Shown: positions 25,228-33,371, counted from the first letter of the stretch. The stretch: DNA of 64,000 nucleotides from Nocardioides bruguierae (GCF_023656415.1 NZ_JAMOIL010000014.1:1-64000); one strand, 5' to 3'. Numbers and translations: made by a program. The notes: generated from the sequence alone by a model not told the origin.

Positions 25228-26030
25228 GCACCCCTCGCCTCGTGGCCACGGACCTGGACGGCACCCTGTGCGACGTCGACGGGATGGTCTCGGTCTACAC
25301 CCGGGACGTGCTGCTCGCCCTCGACGAGCGCGACGTGCCGGTGGTGTTCGTGACCGGCCGACCGCTGCGCTGGGCCCGTGAGGTCTTCGGGCACGTGGGC
25401 AGCCACGGCCTGGCCGTGGTCTCCAACGGCGCGATGATCTGGGACGTCAGCCGCGACCGGCCGACCACCGTGCGCGGCATCCCGGCCCGCGCCGCGCTGG
25501 ACTGGTGCGAGGCCCTGCGGGCCGCCGTGCCCGGCACCGTGTTCGGCGTGGAGAGCCAGCGCGGTCTGGACGTGGAACCCGACTTCGTCGAGCGGTTCCC
25601 GCTGCCCGAGACCGCACGCCGCGCCCCCATGGCCGACCTGCTCACCGACGAGCCCGGCTCGCAGGCCCTGAAGCTGCTGGCCCGGCACGAGGAGCTCGGC
25701 CCCCAGGAGTTCTGGGACCTCGCCGAGGAGGCGACCGGCGGCAGCCTCACCATCACCTGGTCGTCCTCGACCACCCTGCTCGAGGTGAGCGCCGCGGGCG
25801 TCACGAAGGCGACGACGCTGGCGCTGCTCTGCTCCGACCTGGGGGTGGAGCCGGACGAGGTGATCGCCTTCGGCGACATGCCCAACGACCTCCAGATGCT
25901 CCGCTGGGCCGGCACCTCCTACGCCATGGCGGACGCGCACCCGAGCGTCGTCGAGGCCGCCGACCACGTGGCTCCGGGGCACGACCACGACGGGGTCGCC
26001 CAGGTCCTGGCTGGAGTGTTCGACCTGTGA
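25224..26030 (+). CDS. HAD-family hydrolase (Cof-type), second copy
   Basis: 268 residues from a GTG overlapping the GNAT stop (GTGA). Motif I VATDLDGTLCDVDG (~6), motif II VVFVTGRPLRW (~42), Lys in AGVTKATTLALLCSDLGV (~192) and motif IV AFGDMPNDLQMLRWAGTSYAMADAH (~214) place it in the same Cof-type group as the gene at 23807, though the two differ too much to be a recent duplication. Cytosolic; substrate unknown. Confidence 0.87.
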   Translation: MSTPRLVATDLDGTLCDVDGMVSVYTRDVLLALDERDVPVVFVTGRPLRWAREVFGHVGSHGLAVVSNGAMIWDVSRDRPTTVRGIPARAALDWCEALRAAVPGTVFGVESQRGLDVEPDFVERFPLPETARRAPMADLLTDEPGSQALKLLARHEELGPQEFWDLAEEATGGSLTITWSSSTTLLEVSAAGVTKATTLALLCSDLGVEPDEVIAFGDMPNDLQMLRWAGTSYAMADAHPSVVEAADHVAPGHDHDGVAQVLAGVFDL

Positions 26031-26047
26031 CCTGCCACCCTGGAGGG

Positions 26048-26680
26048 GTGCTGAGCCACCTGCCTACCGCCCTCGCGCGCCCCCTCGGCGCGCTCGCGGT
26101 GCTGCTGGCGCTCGCCGCGAGCCTCGTGGTGCTGCCCGCCACCGCGGCCTCCGCCGCGCCGAAGGACACCTGCGCCGACCTGCCGCTCGGCACGCAGGTG
26201 CGCCAGGCGACCGCGGTCTTCTCCGGCACCGTCACCTCGCTGGAGGTGCAGCCGCTGCCCGTGCGCCGGGGCAACAAGATCACCCACGAGGTCGAGGTCG
26301 ACCTGGTCTACAAGGGCGAGAGCCGCGTCGACAGCACGCAGGCCACCGTGGTCACCGAGGGCGGCACCCGCACCGGCTGCGACCTGGGGCGGCTCGCCGT
26401 GGGCGAGACGTTCCTGTTCGTCGTCACCACCGACGGCGGCACCTTTGTCGCCACCGGCGACGGCGGCACCACCCCGCTCACGGCGGCCGTGGACGAGAAG
26501 ATCTCCGAGATCTACCCCAACCCGCGCCCGCCCGTGGCCGCCGAGCCCGAGGCCGCCACCTTCACCACGCTCGAGGTCACCCAGCCGCGCAGCCTCGCGC
26601 GGATCGCCGCGCCGGGCGCCGCGATGGCCCTGGTCGGCCTGCTCGGCCTCGGCCTCCTGCGCCGCTTCGTGCGGCACTGA
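26048..26680 (+). CDS. Secreted, C-terminally anchored protein of unknown function
   Basis: 210 residues from GTG 26048 (start uncertain; GGAGG abuts it). Residues ~10-38 form a signal peptide ending in TAASAAP, the mature part begins KDTCADLPLGTQVRQATAVFSGTV, and a C-terminal hydrophobic stretch (IAAPGAAMALVGLLGLGLL) followed by RRFVRH is a membrane anchor. The central CxxL ... ATAVFSGTVTSLE ... HEVEVDLVYKG ... GCDLGRL ... GETFLFVV pattern recalls the OB-like fold of TIMP/netrin-type domains, a weak guess. It closes the serS-led run and is convergent with the proteasome activator gene. Confidence 0.7.
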   Translation: MLSHLPTALARPLGALAVLLALAASLVVLPATAASAAPKDTCADLPLGTQVRQATAVFSGTVTSLEVQPLPVRRGNKITHEVEVDLVYKGESRVDSTQATVVTEGGTRTGCDLGRLAVGETFLFVVTTDGGTFVATGDGGTTPLTAAVDEKISEIYPNPRPPVAAEPEAATFTTLEVTQPRSLARIAAPGAAMALVGLLGLGLLRRFVRH

Positions 26681-26684
26681 CCCA

Positions 26685-26705
26685 CCCGGGCGCGACGCGC
26701 CCGGG
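26685..26705. terminator. Bidirectional terminator hairpin
   Basis: CCCGGGCGCG (26685-26694), A, CGCGCCCGGG (26696-26705): a perfect palindrome between two convergent genes. Confidence 0.65.
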
Positions 26706-26710
26706 GAGCC

Positions 26711-27355
26711 TCAGAGGTACATGCCGCCGCTGCGGTGGTGCTCGTCGCCCTGCTCCGGGCCGCCCCCGGTGGCGCCGGTCGGCCCGCCCGGCATCGGGCC
26801 CGGCGGCAGCCCGCGACGCATCTGGTCCATCTGGGCGCGGGCGGCCATCTGCTGGGCGTAGATGGCGGTCTGGATGCCGTGGAAGAGGCCCTCGAGCCAG
26901 CCCACGAGCTGGGCCTGGGCGATCCGCAGCTCACGCTCGGAGGGGATCGCGTCCTCGGTGAAGGGCAGCGAGAGGCGGCGCAGCTCCTCCACGAGCTCGG
27001 GGGCCAGGCCGGCCTCGAGCTCGGTGATGGAGGCCTGGTGGATCTCCTTGAGGCGCTGGCGGCTCGCCTCGTCCAGCGGGGCCGCCTTCACCTCCTCGAG
27101 GAGCTGGCGGATCATCGTGCCGATCCGCATCACCTTGGCGGGCTGCTCGACCAGGTCGGCGAGGTTGCGGCCCTCGTCCCCGTCCTCGTCGTCGCTCTCG
27201 CCGTCGGCCGGGGCCTGCCCGGCGGCGGTGACGCCGCGCAGCGCGGAGGCCGGGACGGTGGCCATGGGCTGGCCGTCGGGGCCCACGATGACCACGTGCT
27301 GCTCGCCGGGCTCCTGGGCCTGCTGGGGCTGCTGGTCGGCGTCGCTCTCGCTCAT
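26711..27355 (-). CDS. Bacterial proteasome activator Bpa/PafE
   Basis: 214 residues. Bpa forms a dodecameric ring that docks on the 20S proteasome and opens its gate without ATP, degrading unfolded proteins. The family core is visible: HVVIVGPDGQPMATV (~20), LADLVEQPAKVMRIGTMIRQLLEEVKAAPLDEASR (~65-100) and ITELEAGLAPELVEELRRL ... SERELRIAQAQLVGWLEGLFHGIQTA (~110-165), which make the four-helix bundle. The chain ends in a flexible Gly/Pro tail and GMYL, corresponding to the GQYL gate-opening tail of mycobacterial Bpa with Gln changed to Met. Start ATG 6 nt after TAGGCT, so leaderless. It implies a proteasome in this organism. Confidence 0.93.
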   Translation of the reverse strand: MSESDADQQPQQAQEPGEQHVVIVGPDGQPMATVPASALRGVTAAGQAPADGESDDEDGDEGRNLADLVEQPAKVMRIGTMIRQLLEEVKAAPLDEASRQRLKEIHQASITELEAGLAPELVEELRRLSLPFTEDAIPSERELRIAQAQLVGWLEGLFHGIQTAIYAQQMAARAQMDQMRRGLPPGPMPGGPTGATGGGPEQGDEHHRSGGMYL

Positions 27356-27441
27356 GGCTCCAGCCTAGGCAGCCCCGCCCTGGCAGCGCTCGCCCGTCCG
27401 GGCCGCTCGTGTGGACCCTGGGTGGGCGCTCGGTCGGCCGC

Positions 27442-28419
27442 TCAGGTGGTGAGCAGGATCTTGCCGGTGTGGCTGCCCTCGGTCATGAGGCGGTGCGCGT
27501 CGACGGCCTGCTCGAGGGGGAAGGTCCCCTCCACGATCGGACGCACGGTGCCGGCGGCGACCAGCGGCCACACGTCCTTGACCAGGCCGGCGCAGATCTC
27601 GGTCTTCTCGGCCACGGACCGGCCGCGCAGGTTGGTGGCGATCACGCCGGCACGCTTGCGCAGCAGGGCGTTGAGGTCCAGCTCGGCCTTGGTGCCGCCC
27701 TGCATGCCGATGACGACGAGCCGTCCGTCCAGCGCCAGGACCTCGACGTTGCGCATCAGGTACTTCGCGCCCATGTTGTCGAGGACGACGTCCACCCCCG
27801 CGCCGTCGGTGGCCTCGCGGACGACCTCGACGAAGTCCTCCTCGTGGTAGTCGACGACCACGTCGGCGCCGAGGTCGCGGCAGAACGCCCGCTTCTCGGC
27901 GGTGCCGGCGGTGGTGATCACCCGGACTCCGGAGGCGACGGCCAGCTGGATCGCGAACGAGCCGATGCCGCCGGACCCGCCGTGCACGAGCAGGGTGTCC
28001 CCGTTGCGCATCCCGGCGGTGAGCACGAGGTTGGAGTAGACGGTCGCGGCCACCTCGGGCAGCGCGGCGGCCGTCACCAGGTCCACGCCCGGGGGCACCG
28101 GCAGCAGCTGACCGGCCGGCACGGCGACCTTCGTGGCGTAGCCGCCTCCCGCGAGCAGCGCGCACGCCTCGTCCCCGACCTCGATGCCGGAGACCCCCTC
28201 GCCGACGGCCGAGACGCGGCCGGAGACCTCCATGCCGATCACCTCGGAGGCGCCCGGCGGCGGCGGGTAGAAGCCCTGCCGCTGGAGCAGGTCCGCGCGG
28301 TTCAGCCCGGCGGCGACGACGTCGAGGACGACCTCGCCCTCGCCCGGCTCGGGGTCCGGCAGGTCGGTGACGTTGAGGACCTCGGGCCCTCCGGGCTCGG
28401 TGGCGACGACGGCACGCAT
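27442..28419 (-). CDS. NADPH:quinone oxidoreductase-like MDR protein
   Basis: 325 residues, zinc-free medium-chain dehydrogenase of the quinone oxidoreductase/PIG3 type. These reduce quinones or enones with NADPH in the cytosol. N-terminal domain: GLNRADLLQRQGFYPPPPGA (~38-57). Cofactor domain: LLVHGGSGGIGSFAIQLA (~143), the AxxGxxG-type loop, then TTAGTAEKRAFCRDLGAD. There is no Cys/His zinc set. Ends GSHTGKILLTT, typical of the family. The ATG is 6 nt from TACGGT (minus strand, 28426-28431), again a leaderless pattern. Confidence 0.9.
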   Translation of the reverse strand: MRAVVATEPGGPEVLNVTDLPDPEPGEGEVVLDVVAAGLNRADLLQRQGFYPPPPGASEVIGMEVSGRVSAVGEGVSGIEVGDEACALLAGGGYATKVAVPAGQLLPVPPGVDLVTAAALPEVAATVYSNLVLTAGMRNGDTLLVHGGSGGIGSFAIQLAVASGVRVITTAGTAEKRAFCRDLGADVVVDYHEEDFVEVVREATDGAGVDVVLDNMGAKYLMRNVEVLALDGRLVVIGMQGGTKAELDLNALLRKRAGVIATNLRGRSVAEKTEICAGLVKDVWPLVAAGTVRPIVEGTFPLEQAVDAHRLMTEGSHTGKILLTT

Positions 28420-28468
28420 GCCCCCACCGTAGGGGCGGGCCGGCCGCGCCGGTCACCCCTGCGGTGCG

Positions 28469-28783
28469 TCACTCCTCCTCGTCGACCTCGGACTCCTCGA
28501 GCTCCTCCGCCTCGTCCTCGGTGTCCTGCTCCGCGCCGCCGGGGCGGTCCCACCCCTCGGCGAGCGCGACGGTCTTCTCGACCAGCGCCTCGATCTCCTC
28601 CGGCTTGGCGAGCAGCCCCTTCGAGCCGGCGGCCAGGCCGAGCAGGTAGGCGCTGATCGGCGCGGCGGGGCGCTCGACGCCGTGCGCGACGACGCGGGTC
28701 ATGTCCAGCACGAGGCCCTCGTCGATCTCGGCGTCGAGGTCGAGGGCGTCGCAGAGCTCGTCGATCCAGTCGTGGAGGTTCAC
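28469..28783 (-). CDS. DUF6457 family protein
   Basis: 104 residues from GTG 28783 (TTG 28792 also possible). It begins VNLHDWIDELCDALDLDAEIDEGLVLDM, matching DUF6457 proteins, and ends in an acidic tail of Glu and Asp. These small proteins are found beside mobA-type genes in actinobacteria; the same is true here (mobA lies 75 bp upstream on the same strand), so a role linked to molybdenum cofactor work is plausible but unproven. Confidence 0.78.
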   Translation of the reverse strand: MNLHDWIDELCDALDLDAEIDEGLVLDMTRVVAHGVERPAAPISAYLLGLAAGSKGLLAKPEEIEALVEKTVALAEGWDRPGGAEQDTEDEAEELEESEVDEEE

Positions 28784-28858
28784 AGGGACCAATCTGCGCA
28801 GGTCACCGCTTGCACCGCAAGCAGGTCGGGCGAACCCACAGCCGGTTCGTGGCCGCCT

Positions 28859-29497
28859 TTACCCGTCGGCACGCCAGGCGGCCAGGTCGTCGGGGGTGTC
28901 GACGTCGTGGTGCTCGGCGCCCGCGGTGGGCACCGCCGTGAGGTCGAGCGGCGCCAGCAGGCGGCGCAGGGGCAGCCCGTCGGCCGCCCGCGGGTCGCCC
29001 GCGTCGGGTCGGACGGCGGCCAGACGGCGTCCGTCCACGACCAGCGCGAGCGGGTGGCGGCCGTCGGGGTCGAGCAGGCGCGCGCCGTCGGTGCCGGAGG
29101 TCGCGGCGGCCTCGAGCAGCCGGGCCACCGTGCCGGCGTGCACGTGCGGCATGTCCACGGCCAGCACCAGGACCCAGCCGGCGGCGTCGGGCGCCTCGAG
29201 CCGGTCGAGCCCCGCCAGGGTGGCGGCCGCCGGGCCGCCCAGCGGCGGGTCCTCGCGGGCGACCAGCGTGCCCGGGGGCAGGGCGGCCGGGTCGGGCTCG
29301 CCGACCACCACCACGCGGTGCGCCCCGGCCACCGCGGCCAGGGCGCGCTGGAGCAGCGTGCGACCGTCCTCGCCGGCCAGCGCTCCCTTGTCCCGCCCGC
29401 CCAGCCGGCTGCCGCGTCCGCCCGCGAGCACCAGCGCGGAGAAGGGGGCGGAGAAAGAGGCGGAGAAGGAGGCGGAGCAGGGCGGCGAGGAGTCCAC
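28859..29497 (-). CDS. mobA: Molybdenum cofactor guanylyltransferase-like NTP transferase
   Basis: 212 residues. MobA links GMP to molybdopterin to make the bis-MGD cofactor. The nucleotide-binding signature ALVLAGGRGSRLGGRDKGAL is at about residues 21-40 and the metal-binding Asp is in VLAVDMPHVH (~115). LGGPAAATLAGLDRL (~85) is also typical. Before the signature, residues 5-20 are a Ser/Ala/Phe repeat encoded by a run of ~9-bp GAGGCGGAGA-like units at 29440-29483, so the true start may vary. Followed by the DUF6457 gene. It could also be a related nucleotidyltransferase; symbol is by best match. Confidence 0.75.
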   Translation of the reverse strand: MDSSPPCSASFSASFSAPFSALVLAGGRGSRLGGRDKGALAGEDGRTLLQRALAAVAGAHRVVVVGEPDPAALPPGTLVAREDPPLGGPAAATLAGLDRLEAPDAAGWVLVLAVDMPHVHAGTVARLLEAAATSGTDGARLLDPDGRHPLALVVDGRRLAAVRPDAGDPRAADGLPLRRLLAPLDLTAVPTAGAEHHDVDTPDDLAAWRADG

Positions 29498-29553
29498 GGG
29501 GTCAGCCTGGCACGACCGTGAACGCGACCCGCCCGCCTGGCACAGTGGGGCCC

Positions 29554-30369
29554 ATGAGCGCAGCAGCGACCGCAGGCACCGTCGACGGCACCGGTGCGCC
29601 CGCCCCCGTGCTGCGGGTGGCGCTGGTGCAGGAGGCCGCCGGGCTGGAGCCCGCCGAGAACCGAGGACGGCTGGCGGACCTCGTCCCCGACGACGCCGAC
29701 CTGGTCGTGCTCCCCGAGGTCTTCGCCCGCGACTTCGGTGCGGCCGGCTCCGACGTCGCCCCCTTCGCCGAGGCCGTCGACGGGCCCTTCGGCACCGAGC
29801 TGGCGCGGGTGGCGGCGGCGCGCGGCACCACGGTGGTCGCGGGGATGATCGAGACCTCGCCCGACCCGGCGCGCCCGTACAACACGCTGCTGGTCCGGGG
29901 CGGAGCCACGGCCGAGTACCGCAAGATCCATCTCTACGACTCCTTCGGCTACCGCGAGTCCGACCGGCTGACCGCCGGGCCGCTCGACGAGCCCGCCGTC
30001 GTCGAGGTCGGCGGCGTCCGCGTGGGCCTGATGACCTGCTACGACCTCCGCTTCCCCGAGCTCGCGCGGAGACTGGTCGACGCCGGCGCCGAGGCGCTCG
30101 TCGTGCCCGCCGCCTGGGTGGCCGGAGACCGCAAGGTCGACCACTGGCGCACCCTCGTGCGGGCCCGGGCCATCGAGAACACGGTGCACGTGCTCGCCTG
30201 CGGCCAGCCCGGGCCCCGCTACAGCGGTCACTCCCTGGTCGTGGACCCGCTCGGCGACGTGCTCGCCGAGGCCGGGGAAGGGCCCACGGTGCTGCGGGCC
30301 GAGGTGGACGCCGTCAGGCTCGCCGAGGCACGTCGCACCAACCCGTCGCTGAGCAACCGTCGCCTGTAA
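29554..30369 (+). CDS. Carbon-nitrogen hydrolase (nitrilase superfamily)
   Basis: 271 residues from ATG 29554. The Glu-Lys-Cys triad is visible: Glu in LVVLPEVFARD (~53), Lys in AEYRKIHLYDSFGYRESD (~123) and Cys in VGLMTCYDLRFPEL (~160). These enzymes cleave non-peptide C-N bonds; RKIHLYD and CYDLRFPE resemble the Nit/omega-amidase (deaminated glutathione amidase) branch. Cytosolic. The stop (TAA) overlaps the -10 of the next gene. Confidence 0.88.
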   Translation: MSAAATAGTVDGTGAPAPVLRVALVQEAAGLEPAENRGRLADLVPDDADLVVLPEVFARDFGAAGSDVAPFAEAVDGPFGTELARVAAARGTTVVAGMIETSPDPARPYNTLLVRGGATAEYRKIHLYDSFGYRESDRLTAGPLDEPAVVEVGGVRVGLMTCYDLRFPELARRLVDAGAEALVVPAAWVAGDRKVDHWRTLVRARAIENTVHVLACGQPGPRYSGHSLVVDPLGDVLAEAGEGPTVLRAEVDAVRLAEARRTNPSLSNRRL

Positions 30370-30380
30370 CCTGGCTGGTC

Positions 30381-31814
30381 GTGTCCCGTCGAGCCGCACC
30401 CCGTCGGCGCGCCGAGAAGCCACGTCGCTTCGGCCGCGCGCGAGTCGAGCGACCCCTCGGTGGCAGCCGTGCTGCCAGGCCGTCCCTGCCGGAGGTCTCC
30501 GGCGTGACCGGGGGCGCCCCGGCCGCCACGGGCACGGGCGTCGTGCCCGGCGCTGTCGGCCTCGGGCCCGGTGCCGCCGACACCGCCGCAGCCTCCGTCG
30601 GGGTGGCGGCCCAGCCGGAGCCGATCGCTCCCGCGCCGCTCCCACCGCGCGTCGAGGAGCCGGGCCCCACGCGCTCCGTCCCGGACGCGGCGCCGCGCCC
30701 GGTCCCGGTCGACGCCGCGAGCAGCTCCGATCCCGCGTCCGATCCCGCGTCCGATCCTGCGTCCGACCCCGTGTCGGGTGCCGGCCTGGTGGCCGAGGAG
30801 GACGAGGACGCGCCCCGCCGTCCGTCGTGGTACCGCCGCCTGGCCGCCTCCCGCGTGCCGGTCACCGGCTGGTGGGTGCTCGTGCTGGGTGCGCTGGGCT
30901 GCCTCGTCGCCACGGTCGTGCCCGTGGGGCCGGCGTGGCTCGGGACCCTCGGCTCGCTCGTGATGACCTCCGCCTACTCGTGGGCGCTCGCGGCCCGTAC
31001 CGGCGGTCGTCCCCTCGTCTTCGGCACGCTGGCCGCGCTGATCGGTGGCGCCACGTGGTGGCTGGACGAACCGGTCCTGCGCAACGGGGCCGCCGTGATG
31101 ACCGCGGTCGTGGCCGCCCTGCTCGGCGTGCTCGTGACCGTGCCGGCCAAGAGCGTGCTGGACGCGGCCCGCGAGGCCGCGATCGCGCTGCTGGTCGCGA
31201 CCGTCGGCTCGTTCGCCGTGGTCGGCTGGGGCCCGGGCCTCTCGGTGCCGCGGTTCGACTACCTCGTGCTGGGCCTGTCGCTGGTCGGCGCCCTGGTGCT
31301 GGTGCGCGGCCTGGCCGCCGGCCTGCACGGCCTGGGCCGCCGCGGCCTCGTGGCCGTCGTCTCCGGCTCGGTGGTGCTGGTCGTGGGCGTGGCCTACGCC
31401 GAGGCGCTGCGCCGCTACGGTCCGGGGGCGATGGTCTCCGACCTGCTGGACGCGGTCCGCTGGACCCGGCTGCACCTCGGGGCCTTCCCGCGGCCCCTGG
31501 AGACCATCCTCGGCGTGCCGGCGCTCGCCTGGGGCTGCCACATGCGGGCCCGCCGCCGGCAGGGCTGGTGGATGTGCGCGTTCGGCGTGGCCGCCACCGC
31601 GCCCGTCGCCGGGGCGCTGGCGCACGCACGGGTCTCGCTCTCCGAGGCCGGCCTCTCCACCCTCTACGGGCTCGTCGTCGGGCTCGTCATCGGCTTCCTG
31701 GTGATCCGGCTCGACCTGGCGCTCACCGGCCCCAAGGGCGGCCGCGGCTCGCGCCGGGCCGAGGAGGCCGCCGCCGTCCGCCCGGAGCCGCGGCGCACCC
31801 GCCCGCTGCGCTGA
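30381..31814 (+). CDS. Polytopic membrane protein of unknown function
   Basis: 477 residues from GTG 30381. Residues 1-150 are rich in Arg, Pro, Ala and Asp, probably disordered and cytoplasmic, and include DPASDPASDPASDPVS from a tandem DNA repeat. About ten hydrophobic segments follow, from GWWVLVLGALGCLVATVVPV (~160) to LSTLYGLVVGLVIGFLVIRLDLAL (~425), then a basic tail. I do not recognise the family. TAACCT (30367-30372) lies 8 nt before the start, a leaderless-type promoter embedded in the previous gene's stop. Confidence 0.75.
   Translation: MSRRAAPRRRAEKPRRFGRARVERPLGGSRAARPSLPEVSGVTGGAPAATGTGVVPGAVGLGPGAADTAAASVGVAAQPEPIAPAPLPPRVEEPGPTRSVPDAAPRPVPVDAASSSDPASDPASDPASDPVSGAGLVAEEDEDAPRRPSWYRRLAASRVPVTGWWVLVLGALGCLVATVVPVGPAWLGTLGSLVMTSAYSWALAARTGGRPLVFGTLAALIGGATWWLDEPVLRNGAAVMTAVVAALLGVLVTVPAKSVLDAAREAAIALLVATVGSFAVVGWGPGLSVPRFDYLVLGLSLVGALVLVRGLAAGLHGLGRRGLVAVVSGSVVLVVGVAYAEALRRYGPGAMVSDLLDAVRWTRLHLGAFPRPLETILGVPALAWGCHMRARRRQGWWMCAFGVAATAPVAGALAHARVSLSEAGLSTLYGLVVGLVIGFLVIRLDLALTGPKGGRGSRRAEEAAAVRPEPRRTRPLR
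30726..30773. repeat. Tandem 12-bp coding repeat in the membrane protein gene
   Basis: Four 12-bp units of TCCGATCCCGCG (30726, 30738, 30750, 30762; the last two each with small changes) encode repeated SDPA in the disordered N-terminal region. Confidence 0.85.
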
Positions 31815-31857
31815 GGGCCGCGCCCCGGGGCCGGGGTACGCGCCGGTAACGGCTACG

Positions 31858-32094
31858 GTGAGCGACGTGCCGCGTGAACACGTCAACGAGATCCTCGCCG
31901 AGATGGTGGCCAACGTGCTGTCCGTGCCCGTCGAGGTCGGTCAGAAGGTCGCCGCGGGCGACACCGTGGTGCTGCTGGAGTCGATGAAGATGGAGATCCC
32001 CGTCCTCACCGAGACCGCCGGCACGGTGAAGGCCATCAAGGTCTCCCCGGGGGACGTCGTCCAGGAGGGCGACCCGCTGGTCACGCTCTCCTGA
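31858..32094 (+). CDS. Small biotin/lipoyl-binding carrier protein
   Basis: 78 residues, a free-standing biotinyl domain. VVLLESMKMEIPVLTE (~38-53) holds the attachment Lys between two Met, as in biotin carrier proteins, and GTVKAIKVSPGDVVQEGDPL completes the barrel. It resembles the small biotin protein kept by many actinobacteria outside carboxylase operons. Its carboxylase partner is not adjacent. Start GTG 31858; a GTG three codons on is also possible. Confidence 0.88.
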   Translation: MSDVPREHVNEILAEMVANVLSVPVEVGQKVAAGDTVVLLESMKMEIPVLTETAGTVKAIKVSPGDVVQEGDPLVTLS

Positions 32095-32100
32095 GCGCTG

Positions 32101-32117
32101 CCGGGTCCCCCACCCGG
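32101..32117. terminator. Short hairpin between biotin carrier gene and tRNA-Ser(UGA)
   Basis: CCGGGT (32101-32106) pairs with ACCCGG (32112-32117) around CCCCC. It separates two convergent transcripts and may serve as a weak terminator. Confidence 0.35.
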
Positions 32118-32130
32118 TCCCGAGCCCGTG

Positions 32131-32218
32131 TGGCAGAGGGGGCGGGATTCGAACCCGCGGTGGGTCTCCCCACGACCGCTTTCAAGGCGGTTCCGATCGG
32201 CCACTCCGGCACCCCTCC
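32131..32218 (-). tRNA. tRNA-Ser (anticodon UGA)
   Basis: Reads 5' at 32218. The anticodon stem-loop is CCGCCTTGAAAGCGG with TGA in the loop, reading UCA-type serine codons; a long variable arm (class II) and the T-loop GGTTCGAATCC are clear. Acceptor GGAGGGG pairs with CCCCTCT (first pair G-U), followed by discriminator G and an encoded CCA (32133-32131). Confidence 0.95.
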
Positions 32219-32317
32219 GTGCCGCCGGCGTGCCAGGCGCGCCCGCGGACCCGCGCATCCTACGGGGCGGCTCGACCCGCGTCGCGGCCGCCCGCCGGCG
32301 TCCGGGAGGATGAGCGC

Positions 32318-32779
32318 GTGAGCGAGCAGCAGACGCCCCCGGCACCGACGCCCCACACGTACCGGCTCGCGCCGGCCATCGCGCTGCGGCTCACCGGCGT
32401 GGCGCTCGTGCTGACCGCGCTGCTGACCCTCGCCACGCTCCTGGTCGTCGCCCTCACCCCCGTGCCGGGGTGGGTCGTCGGCGTGGTGGCGGCCGTCGGC
32501 GTGGTCGTCTCGGCCGTGCTCGCGTGGTGGCTGTTCGCGCGCGCCTGGGTCGTGCGCGTGGACGAGGCGGGGTACCGCGTCGGCGTCGTCCGTGGCGTCG
32601 GGGAGCGGGCAGCCACCTGGCAGGAGGTCGAGCGGGTCTCCACGTCCACCCCGCAGGGCGTCGCGGTGCTCGGCCTGCACCTCCAGGACGGGCGGACCAC
32701 CCGCATCCCGGTCGCTGCGCTGGCCTACGACCGCGAGCTGTTCGTGACCGAGATGATCACCCGCCTCGGGCGGCGCTGA
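32318..32779 (+). CDS. PH-domain-like membrane protein
   Basis: 153 residues from GTG 32318 with a clear SD (GGGAGGA, 7 nt upstream). Two hydrophobic helices (~24-46 and ~50-72) are followed by a bacterial PH-like domain: ARAWVVRVDEAGYRVGVVRG, then TWQEVERVSTSTPQGVAVLGLHLQDGRTTRIPVAAL. This layout is common in actinobacterial membrane proteins without known function. It sits between the two tRNA-Ser genes. Confidence 0.75.
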   Translation: MSEQQTPPAPTPHTYRLAPAIALRLTGVALVLTALLTLATLLVVALTPVPGWVVGVVAAVGVVVSAVLAWWLFARAWVVRVDEAGYRVGVVRGVGERAATWQEVERVSTSTPQGVAVLGLHLQDGRTTRIPVAALAYDRELFVTEMITRLGRR

Positions 32780-32875
32780 CCCGCCCGCTGACCCGCCGGA
32801 TGACGGCCGACGGGCCGCCCGGGGGGACCTGATTCGGCACCATCCGTGTCGGGACGGTAACCTCGTCGTGCGCGA

Positions 32876-32966
32876 GGAGGCGTCGCCTAGTCAGGTCTAT
32901 GGCGCCCGCCTGCTAAGCGGGTTTGGGGCTACAACCCCATCGAGGGTTCAAATCCCTCCGCCTCCG
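32876..32966 (+). tRNA. tRNA-Ser (anticodon GCU)
   Basis: 91 nt. Acceptor GGAGGCG pairs with CGCCTCC; anticodon loop CTGCTAA (GCT) on a CCCGC/GCGGG stem; long variable arm GGGGCTACAACCCC; T-arm GAGGGTTCAAATCCCTC. CCA is not encoded. TAACCT at 32858-32863 is a likely -10. Confidence 0.96.
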
Positions 32967-33009
32967 CAGTGGGGCCCACCACGGGCCCGAGCGACGAAGT
33001 CGCAGCAGG

Positions 33010-33047
33010 ACCGGCCCGGCCCCCGAGAGATCGGGGGCCGGGCCGGT
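33010..33047 (+). terminator. Terminator hairpin after tRNA-Ser(GCU)
   Basis: A perfect 17-bp GC-rich stem (33010-33026 with 33031-33047) and a 4-nt GAGA loop, 44 bp after the tRNA. No U-run follows. Confidence 0.7.
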
Positions 33048-33371
33048 CTCGTCGTTCCGGAGGCCCGCCGGCCTGCCCGGGCGTGCCGCGCCGGTCGGCC
33101 GCGGCCGGACGTGTGGAACGCACGTGCACCGAACCGTGCCCAGGAACAGGACACGCCCGGGCAAGGACTGGAAGGGTGAGCGCGGTCTCGCTACGGTGCA
33201 GGGACGCCCTGCATCGATCCCCTCCCTGGGACGTTTCCGCAGGTCCCGGCCCATGTTGCAAGTTTCTGCACTGCACAGACATGAGGCACCAGAAACATCG
33301 CCAAGCCGACACCTGCGGCCGCACTCTTGTCGTGATTCCCCCCCATTGAGGACACGAGAGGACCACGCATC
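33048..33371 (+). promoter_or_regulatory. Non-coding leader/promoter zone of the secreted peptide gene
   Basis: No gene is supported in these 324 bases. Composition becomes less GC-rich towards the peptide gene. An inverted repeat GTTTCTG (33262-33268)/CAGAAAC (33290-33296) with 21 bp between is the clearest motif and a candidate regulator site. GAGAGGA (33356-33362) is the likely SD for the ATG at 33372. Confidence 0.45.

Noticed and set aside
32876..32966. tRNA-Ser(GCU) as an attachment site of an integrated element carrying the peptide/LuxR genes
   Set aside because: No second copy of the tRNA 3' end and no integrase were found downstream; pckG follows within 2 kb.
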